Source: an uncultured Varibaculum sp. (GTDB lineage Bacteria; Actinomycetota; Actinomycetes; Actinomycetales; Actinomycetaceae). Taken from it: 64,000 nucleotides of DNA. The notes beneath the pieces were generated by a model. That model worked only from the letters and a program-made list of their open reading frames with translations, was not told the DNA's origin and ran no database searches. Position 1 is the first letter of the stretch. Every line of letters begins with the position of its first letter. The stretch lies in the NCBI RefSeq assembly GCF_902489465.1, contig NZ_CABTZZ010000006.1:1-64000 (forward strand), read 5' to 3'. This document shows, piece after piece, positions 42,832-50,700 of the stretch. A program made the translations under genes and the position numbers.

Positions 42832-44061
42832 TTAGTACCCCAATTTTTCTAGGGGTGGGATTTTCCGCAGGAGCAGGGCGAACACCACGACCAGAGCGAT
42901 CAGGGCGGCGGTGAGGGCGACTAAACCTGACCAACCCCAGTGGTACCAGGCGATCCCTCCTATGGTTCCGAAACAGGAGCCACCCAGGTAGTAAGAAATG
43001 GAATAGGCGGAGGCCGCTTGCCCGGCAGCCCCCACTCCGGCCACGGCGCGGGCAGTTACCCATCCGGAGGCGGTCGCGTGGACTGCGAAGAATCCGATAG
43101 CGAAAACTATTAGCGCGGGAATCACGATCCACAATGTCTCAAAAATCGTGAGTAACAGCCCGATTAAGGTCAGTAGCGCGGCGAAAGGCATTACCCGCCG
43201 TCTGCCGTAGCGGGCAACGAGGTTGCCGCTCACCGACGCGGCCAGGGAACCGAAGGCGTTGACTAGGAAGAACCCGGAGACGATCCAGGTGGGGAAGAGG
43301 TAGGGGGCAGCGCTGAACCGGTAGGGCACCATATTGAAAACCGCCTGGTAGGCTCCCAGAGTCAAGGCGCCAATTAGAAATAACAAGGCTAATCCCGGCT
43401 CGGTCAACACCGCTTTGGTGTGGGCAACTAGAGTTTTTATACCTGGGGGAGACTTGTGGAAGTTTTCTTGGGGAGGCAACAGCCGCCAGACCAACAGCGA
43501 AAATAAAATTCCGGCCACTCCAATCACGGTTAACACCCAATGCCAAGGCAGGAAATGGGAGATGACCCCGCTGAGGATCCGCCCGAAAAGACCGCCTAGT
43601 CCGGTGCCAGCGATATAAACTCCGGCTGCCCGGGGTAAATCCCGGGCGCGTACTTCCTCGGCCAGGTAGGCGGTCGCCACGGCAGGTAGACCTGCCGCCG
43701 CTATACCTTGCAGGAATCGCCCGGCAAGCAGCAGGTGCCAGCTGGGTGCAAACCCGAGCGCCATGCCCACCAGAGAGGTTACAAAAATCGAGGTGAGGAT
43801 GATCGGGCGGCGCCCTAGTCGCTCGGAGGAGGGACCGACCAGGAATAAGGCAAGCGCTAAGCCTGCGGTGGTTAGGGAAACCGTTAGGGACGCAGCCGAA
43901 GGATCTAGGTGAAAATGCTCCGAGATTTCCGGCAGTAACACCTGGGTTTCGTACATTTGCGCGAAACTGACGAATGCCGCAATAAATAGCGCGAGTTCGA
44001 TGCGGCGATATTCGGGATCTCCCCGGCGGTAGCCGCTAATGTTGCTCGATTCTGCAGCCAT
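42832..44061 (-). CDS. MFS transporter (YnfM/DHA1-like)
   Basis: A 409-residue major facilitator with 12 predicted membrane helices. Family cues are the opening LFIAAFVSFAQMYETQVLLPEISEHF, the motif A region GPSSERLGRRPIILTSIF (about 75-92), and GRFLQGIAAAGLPAVATAYLAEE in helix 4. Related proteins export sugars or drugs; the substrate cannot be inferred. It lies 61 bases after the beta-helix adhesin on the same strand and is convergent with the pilin-like gene. Confidence 0.92.
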   Translation of the reverse strand: MAAESSNISGYRRGDPEYRRIELALFIAAFVSFAQMYETQVLLPEISEHFHLDPSAASLTVSLTTAGLALALFLVGPSSERLGRRPIILTSIFVTSLVGMALGFAPSWHLLLAGRFLQGIAAAGLPAVATAYLAEEVRARDLPRAAGVYIAGTGLGGLFGRILSGVISHFLPWHWVLTVIGVAGILFSLLVWRLLPPQENFHKSPPGIKTLVAHTKAVLTEPGLALLFLIGALTLGAYQAVFNMVPYRFSAAPYLFPTWIVSGFFLVNAFGSLAASVSGNLVARYGRRRVMPFAALLTLIGLLLTIFETLWIVIPALIVFAIGFFAVHATASGWVTARAVAGVGAAGQAASAYSISYYLGGSCFGTIGGIAWYHWGWSGLVALTAALIALVVVFALLLRKIPPLEKLGY

Positions 44062-44122
44062 AGCGGCAGTTTACGCCCTAAGCGCGATTACCTTAAATAG
44101 CTTTCCGAATCTAAGCGTTCGG

Positions 44123-46795
44123 TTAGCGGTTGTTTGCACGTCGGCGCATCATGACTACTCCGCTCGCTAGTGCCAAGATCCCTAGTGCCAAGGCGGCGCT
44201 GATTTCAGAGCCGGTAGGTGGCAGCGGAGGAGTCTTAGCGCTCGGAGGTGGAGGAGTATTTCCTGTCGATGGAGGAGTCTTTTCTGGCGGAGGCGGGGTG
44301 GTAGTGGTAGGGGGAGTAGTTTGCGATGGAGGCGGGGGAGTGATATCAGCGGGCGGAACCGTACACTTGTTAGTAATCAAGAACCCTCCGCTAGCATCTC
44401 CCATAATTTCACTGCGGTATCCCTTAATCTCTACCTCGGAAATGGTGTATTCAGCGAGTTTACCGTCAATATACTTCGGTAGATCGGTGAACTTACCTTC
44501 CCAAGAGTTATCGGCATTTAACAGCAGTTTCTTCCCGGTATCTTGCCCATTTGCCAGTAGCTTCACCTCAATTTGGGAGGCATCTGGACAAGTCTTGTGG
44601 GGATTAGACCATTTCTTGGTTACTTCCACCTCGGTGGTCATCTTGTTGACTACCGAAATTGTGTAGGTCTTGTTGGCTTCATCTTTGGACTCATCGGTTA
44701 CCGCTAGCTGGTAGCCATCTAGCTGTTTGCCGTTTTCGTCATGTTCTCTGAAAGTGATCGGCAGTTTCTTCCCGGTCTTCGCGTCGATGAGGGTATCGGG
44801 ATCGGGGAAGTTCTCGACTGCGGCTGTCCAGTTGTTTTCTTCGCTCAGTTCTACCTGGTCAACCTGGAAACCGCCAACCAGAATATCAAGGTTGATCTTC
44901 GTGGGACGCTGCTCCGGGTCATCGCCTTCCCAAGACTTCTTTACCTGGAGCTTCCATCTGTCGGGGCTGCCGAAAGTGAGCATGCCATTGTTGGCAATAC
45001 CTCCCCCACTGATGCCTACACCAGTAGCAGCATTATTTTCGATCACTACTCGGGCGAGTTTCTCAGCGAGTTTCTTAGAGTCCTCACTGAGAACCGACTT
45101 GAAAGCTTTGTTTTCATTGATTTCGGTGTCGTAGGGGATCAGCTTGTTTTCGCCGCCATCTTTATAGCGAGGCTCTCGTGGAGGATCCCAGTTAGAATGG
45201 ATGCTGTAGATGGAGCCGTCCTGATACCAGAGGCGCTGTCCGCCACCCAGTACCCGTGGACTAACGGAAACTGGTTTTCCGCCATCGAAATCGGTGCCGG
45301 ACTTATGCTTGGTTATACTTGCAAAATCATCACCGGCACCCTTGTATTCCTTGTTTTTCCCCGCATCTGGGGCAGTGTTATCGAAAATAGCTGCACCCTT
45401 GGTGATGTTTAGGTGGGTTTGGCCAGTAGGACAGTTCCAGACCCCACCGCCTTGAATACTAACCGTATGATTCCCGGCTTGAACCAGTCGCCAGTCTCTA
45501 AAGGAATTATTTCGAATCAGCGCATCATTAATGGTCAAAGAAGAGAAAGTGTCGTTGTAGATAGCCCCGCCACCCCAGAATCCTGAGGATTTATTATTAG
45601 CAAAATAGGCAGAAGTGATAACGGTTTTTGCGCCGTTCTTGTCCTCCTTTGTTCCCCCAGATAGGCTAAGCGCCCCGCCGGAGGAGCCTGCAGTATTTCC
45701 GGTGAAGGAGCCACCATCAATTTTTACGGTGCCGCCTACAACGTTAATAGCTCCACCCCAGGCTAAACATTCATTTTCAGTGAAGTTTCCACCGGTAATA
45801 TGCAAATCGCTATTAATAATCTTTATGGCACCGCCGCCCTTGTCGCTACCGAGATTGCCTTTGAAAGTGCCACCAGAAATCTTGGTATTGACTTTATTTA
45901 GAAAGAGGGCTCCGCCTGCGCCGCCATATTCGGATCTCTTATTGCCTTGTAAGGTGCCGTTACTAATGTCTAGGGAACCATTTTCCATAACCATGGCGCC
46001 GCCGTACTCGGTGGAGTTGCCGTGAATACTTCCGCCGGAGATGTCTACGTTGGTGTATGCGGTAAAAACTGCACCGCCATATCCGTTAAATCTGGAATGC
46101 TGCACGCTGTTTTCAAAGATTTCTCCGTCCTTGATGTTTAGGGAGGCAGGTTTTTCTTTACTGCCCCAAATTCCCAGCGCGCCACCTTTAAGGACACCTT
46201 GGTTACCTTTAATAGTCCCGCCATTTAGCGATACTGTCCCGTTATAGACGGTGATGGGGGCGAGTTTTTGGATATCGACACCTTCGGGAGTGGCAGCGCT
46301 AGCTACCTTTTTCTCTGGCGTGAGGTTATTGGAAAAGTCAGCCGTGCCACTCATGGTGAAAGTGCCACCATTAACAAAGATGACCGCGCCGGCAGGATCG
46401 GAATCGTGAATAGAACCGGCGCTAAAGTTTAGGTCACCGTTTACCGTGAACTGCGTTTTGGTGAAGGAGGGACCCATAAGGTTCAGTTTTCCACCGGATT
46501 TAACTTCCACTGCCGGTAAGTTAGAGCCGGTAACTGTGCCCGGCCCCTTAAGAGTTAGCTCTGCGCCCTCGGAAACCACCAGTGGTTTTGCCTGTTCATC
46601 CAAGGTGAGCTTCCCGGTGATCGTCAGCTCATGCTGTCCGGAGGTGAGGGAATTGGCTTTAGCTACCAGGTCGTCCCAGGTGGTTACGCCCTCTGCCGCA
46701 GCCGGATTGGTTGACCCCAGCGCCACAATCACCGCGAGGGTGGCGAGAGTGGCTAGGAACTGAAAAACGGAGGAAACCTTTTTCTTTATTAGCAT
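44123..46795 (-). CDS. Wall-anchored beta-helix adhesin with Cna_B domains and LPPTG
   Basis: An 890-residue secreted protein. The signal peptide (basic start, LATLATLAVIVALGST core) probably ends after AAA near residue 34. Residues ~60-480 form a right-handed parallel beta-helix with Pmp-like GG(A/S)-x-(F/I)-x-x-N repeats, for example GGSFTGNTAGSSGGALS and GGTFKGNLGSDKGGGAI. Two Cna_B-type domains follow at about 645-805 (KSWEGDDPEQRPTKI and KKWSNPHKTCPDASQIEVKL), then a Pro/Thr-rich wall-spanning stretch and the sorting signal LPPTG (858-862) with hydrophobic helix and RRRANNR. It is a likely host-contact adhesin. No sortase is nearby; the MFS gene follows. Confidence 0.88.
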   Translation of the reverse strand: MLIKKKVSSVFQFLATLATLAVIVALGSTNPAAAEGVTTWDDLVAKANSLTSGQHELTITGKLTLDEQAKPLVVSEGAELTLKGPGTVTGSNLPAVEVKSGGKLNLMGPSFTKTQFTVNGDLNFSAGSIHDSDPAGAVIFVNGGTFTMSGTADFSNNLTPEKKVASAATPEGVDIQKLAPITVYNGTVSLNGGTIKGNQGVLKGGALGIWGSKEKPASLNIKDGEIFENSVQHSRFNGYGGAVFTAYTNVDISGGSIHGNSTEYGGAMVMENGSLDISNGTLQGNKRSEYGGAGGALFLNKVNTKISGGTFKGNLGSDKGGGAIKIINSDLHITGGNFTENECLAWGGAINVVGGTVKIDGGSFTGNTAGSSGGALSLSGGTKEDKNGAKTVITSAYFANNKSSGFWGGGAIYNDTFSSLTINDALIRNNSFRDWRLVQAGNHTVSIQGGGVWNCPTGQTHLNITKGAAIFDNTAPDAGKNKEYKGAGDDFASITKHKSGTDFDGGKPVSVSPRVLGGGQRLWYQDGSIYSIHSNWDPPREPRYKDGGENKLIPYDTEINENKAFKSVLSEDSKKLAEKLARVVIENNAATGVGISGGGIANNGMLTFGSPDRWKLQVKKSWEGDDPEQRPTKINLDILVGGFQVDQVELSEENNWTAAVENFPDPDTLIDAKTGKKLPITFREHDENGKQLDGYQLAVTDESKDEANKTYTISVVNKMTTEVEVTKKWSNPHKTCPDASQIEVKLLANGQDTGKKLLLNADNSWEGKFTDLPKYIDGKLAEYTISEVEIKGYRSEIMGDASGGFLITNKCTVPPADITPPPPSQTTPPTTTTPPPPEKTPPSTGNTPPPPSAKTPPLPPTGSEISAALALGILALASGVVMMRRRANNR

Positions 46796-46929
46796 ATTTT
46801 CATTTTATGTTAATGCGGAGTGGTGTGCAACCGCTACGGTTTCCTTGCGCACGCAAATCAATCCGCTGTGGTGGGGGATATTAGAGGACGGTAAAGGTAG
46901 TTGTTGATTCCGCATAGCTTCGCGCGTCT

Positions 46930-46958
46930 TTGACCAAGCAATTCACGTTTTTTAGTTA
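46930..46958 (+). promoter_or_regulatory. Promoter with TTGACC-17-TAGTTA
   Basis: TTGACC (46930-46935) and TAGTTA (46953-46958) are exactly 17 bases apart, directed toward the small membrane protein and the Ig/FN3 operon. Transcription would start near 46965, inside the 5' arm of the hairpin at 46961-47004, so the RNA would begin with that structure. Confidence 0.5.
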
Positions 46959-46960
46959 CG

Positions 46961-47004
46961 AGGGCGTGTTGCTCAGTTGTGCGAGCAAGTGCCTAAAACG
47001 CCCT
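46961..47004 (+). other. Hairpin at the predicted 5' end of the operon transcript
   Basis: AGGGCGT (46961-46967) pairs with ACGCCCT (46998-47004), and TTGCTC (46969-46974) with GAGCAA (46983-46988) inside. It is followed by ATCTTTATTT, a weak T-rich stretch. It could be a leader stem, an attenuator or the body of a small RNA. Confidence 0.45.
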
Positions 47005-47132
47005 ATCTTTATTTCCGTGCTGACCAGGAGCTACCTTGAAAAGGCAGAGATGCTTGCTGAGAGAAAACCGCTGTGAAACAATAACCACCGGTGGGGTTAA
47101 TGCGCAGCAAGCAGGAATGCCGACAGGTAAAA

Positions 47133-47543
47133 ATGTCAAGAAAAACTACCGGTAAGCGCCTTATTTGGCAGGCGGTTATTGTCCTCGAAATAGTTGCAAT
47201 TGCCCTTTGTCTTGTTTGGGGAGTGAAAACGCTTAATGCTTGGCTTGAAAGTCACGAGCGCGATAAAGCCACTAGTGCGCAGATGGAGCAGCAAAGCCGG
47301 GCGATTGCGGCTGCCCTCAGCCGAAAAGACCAGGCAGAGACAGCCAAATTGGTGGGTCGCGTTGAAACCGCGAATTCCCTGATAAAACAGACAGAGGGGC
47401 AACAAGTAACGTTGCCTAAAAGAGCGGTAAATAACGAAAGTGGAGCTCAATACCTGGTTACTTTCCAAACCAGCGGAGGGCAGAAAATCTATCTGCGGTT
47501 AAGGTGTACGAAAAACCTAAGCTGCACCGGAAGTATCCCCTAG
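47133..47543 (+). CDS. Small single-pass membrane protein of unknown function
   Basis: A 136-residue protein if started at ATG 47133 (MSRKTTGKRLIWQ); ATG 47100 would add 11 residues and follows GGTGGGG, so the start is unsettled. It has a basic N-terminus, one transmembrane helix (AVIVLEIVAIALCLVWGV), an external coiled stretch (SHERDKATSAQMEQQSRAIA) and a short beta-rich end with two Cys (LRLRCTKNLSCTG). I do not recognise a family. It precedes the Ig/FN3 gene by 160 bases on the same strand and may be co-transcribed. Confidence 0.65.
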   Translation: MSRKTTGKRLIWQAVIVLEIVAIALCLVWGVKTLNAWLESHERDKATSAQMEQQSRAIAAALSRKDQAETAKLVGRVETANSLIKQTEGQQVTLPKRAVNNESGAQYLVTFQTSGGQKIYLRLRCTKNLSCTGSIP

Positions 47544-47703
47544 AAGTCAAACCATAGCTGTGGATAACTTTTTAAAACAGTCGAAAGTGGGGGTAGGTTT
47601 AGTAGAGTGATTAATTGCTGATAATCTGCAGGTTGTTCCCCATCTGCGTGCCATATCCAGGTCTGTCGCGGGGAACCTTCGATCTAGTGAAGAGGACGAG
47701 CTT

Positions 47704-50700
47704 GTGGCTGGAGTGCGGGGAAGAAAAGGGAGGATGGGCAGATCCTCGCGTCCTAACCGGGGGAAAACTGGCAGTTTTGTAAATAGTAGCGGGCGGCAAC
47801 AAAACGCCGGAGTTACTGGGTATTCTGCCCTCCAGCACCGGAAACAAAACAATCTCAAACTACGGGGACGCTTGCGAAAAGCTGCAATCGCCACACTAGC
47901 AGCCCTAAGCATGGTAATCGTTTACCTGGCTTGGCAGCACCCCGGCATTACTCGGGCGCAGGTGGATCTAAATGATGGCGGAATTTGGGTAACCAATCAA
48001 TCTCAGCATCTAGTGGGACACCTTAATTTTCCGGCGCGCACCCTGGATGGGGCGGTGCGATCCAAAGCGGGAGATTTTGACGTCACTCAGGCGGGCGAGA
48101 ATGTAAATTTCCAGAACCAGGCCGCCAGCGAAGTCGCCAAAATTGACCCTAAGAAGGTGCGCCTGGAGACTTCCTCTTCCCTGGAGAAAGGTGAGCAGAT
48201 AGCCCAATCGGGGACAAACTTGGCGATCCTAGACCCGGAAGCCGGCCTACTTTGGAGCGGAGAAGACCTATTATCTCAAGAGCGCACTCGAGCTAACGCT
48301 ACGGTGCGTTCCCTGTGGGGAGCCCAATTAGCAGGAGGGGACACCGGAGCATTCTTCCTGGCCTCACCGACTTCCAAAGAGCTAATTACCGTGACCAAAG
48401 AGGGAGAACTTTGGAAAGATGAACGGGTAGAATTATCGCAAATCCCGGTTAATGCCCAGCTGCAAGTGGCGGGAATCGGCAAGCAAGCGGTCGCCCTCGA
48501 TAGTTCCCAAGGGGTACTGTTCCTGCCCAGTGGAAAAAGAATAAAAGTGGCCGGTTCTCAGTTGGCGCTGCAAGAATCCGGGCCGGCAAAACCCTACGCG
48601 CTGCTGGCAGACCAAGACAAATTGATAAAAGTGGATTTGAATAGCGGATCCACCCGGGAGATTCCTTCCGGGTCGAGCGCGGGCAAACCGGCCAGGCCAG
48701 CAGTAAAAGCCCAATGTGTGTATGGAGCCTGGGCAGGGAGCGGCAAATTTGTGCGTGAATGCGCTGGAAAGGTTTATCGCCCCACCCAAGAACTCGCGCG
48801 CCTAAAAACCGCCAAGACCCCGGTATTTCGCAAGAACCGCGACTTGGTGGTGCTTAATGACACCACTGATGGGGCAATATGGTTAGCTGATAAAAACATG
48901 GAACTGGTGGATAACTGGGACGAGATCTCCACCATGTTGAAAAAAGAGGAAGAACGAGAAGATTCTCCCCAGATAACCGAACAGATAGCGCAAAAAGATC
49001 GGCAAAAAGAAAACACCCCGCCGGTGGCTCGCGATGACGTGTTCGGGGCTCGGCCAGGAAAAATAACTACGTTACCGGTGCTGGAGAATGATTCCGATAC
49101 TGATGGAGATTTACTAACCGCTGAAGTACTAGGCCCAGTCAGCCAAGGTGAAGTAAAACCCGTACGCGCAGGTGCAGCATTACGCATAGAACTGCCCGCC
49201 GCTGCCTCCGGAGTCATTAAATTTACCTACCAGACAAAGGATGGCCGCGGCGGTGTCGATACCGCCAATGTGACCGTGAATGTCACCCCGGAACCACAAA
49301 ATTCCGCGCCAGTACAAAAACGGGTACCCACGGTAGTGGTCGAATCTGGAAAGCAAATTGAGTACAACGCGCTCCCGGTATTTTCGGATCCCGATGGAGA
49401 TCCGGTGTTTTTATCGGGTGCTTCCTCTAACGGCTACAACCAGGTGGAATATCGTCAAGAAGGCACCTTGGTGATCCGTAACCAGGCCAGTGGAGTTGGG
49501 AAAAAAGAAGTAAAAGTACTGGTCTCCGATGGGCGACAAGAAATATCAGGGCGCGTGATTGTGGATGTGCGTGCCGCTGGAAACGTGCCTCCGGAAGCTA
49601 ACGGAGATATCGCGTTCGCTAGAGCCGGAACCACTATCACTATTCGTCCCCTGGCAAATGATACCGATGCCAATGGTGATCCTTTGACCCTGGCGGGGGT
49701 AAATATTGAACGTACCGGACCGCTGGTCACCCCGGATTTGGCGGGAGGGACTCTCTCCTTCCGTTCAGATCAAGAAGGGATCTATTACTTGACCTATACG
49801 GTCTCTGACGGGCCAGCCACTGCCACCGGAGTTATCAGAGTTGATGTTACTGCTTCTGGAAAACGCGGAAAACCGGTGGTAGAAGATGATATGGCGGTAC
49901 TGCCGGTAGGCGGGCAGGTATTAACCGATGTGCTCGCCAACGATTCCGATCCAGCGGGGGAAGTGCTGGTAACCCAGGCGGTTACCGTGGGCGCGTCCTC
50001 ACCCCTGCGGGCAACCGTGATGGATCATTCGCTGTTGAATATCACGGCGCCCCGCGGAATCACTAAAGCCGAAACCTTGAAATACCAGGTGTCAAATGGG
50101 CACGAGAGCGCCGAAGGGGTAGTTACGGTTATTCCGGTAACCACTCAATCGGCAACTACGCCCCCCACCGCAAAACCAGATGAGGCCAAAGGACGAGTAG
50201 GGGATGTGGCCACCGTAGATGTGCTGGCAAATGACCATTCCCCGGTGGGTTTGACCCTGAAAGTGGACTCGAAACTAACCACCTCCACTCCACCGGAAGC
50301 CGGGAAGTTCTTTGTAACCGGAAATCAAGTACGTTTCCTGGCTAAAAAAGCTGGAAAATATGACGCCACCTATACGGTGAGGGACACTAACCAAAACCAA
50401 GCTAGTGCGCGGGTCAGTGTAGAAATAAAACCGGCAAATGCTTCCGATAATTCTGCTCCCGAACCGCGAGTAGTCACCGGGCGGGCAATTTCGGGGCAAG
50501 CCACCCGGATTCCAGTAGATCTGACCAATATCGATCCCGACGGAGATTCAGTATCCCTAGTGGGGATTGCCGATGCCCCCAAGATGGGGATAGTTGATAT
50601 TGGCTCCAGTTGGCTCAACTATCAGCCAATATCAGGAAAAATTGGAACCGATACTTTTACCTATATCGTCGAAGATCGCTTTGGTAAGCAAGGAACCGCG

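Larger units (their letters stand above)
46796..47132. other. Intergenic region upstream of the Ig/FN3 operon
   Basis: This 337-base gap lies between the divergent adhesin and small membrane protein genes. It holds a good promoter (46930-46958) and a hairpin directly after it (46961-47004). The stretch 47010-47090 has no structure I can support. Confidence 0.5.
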
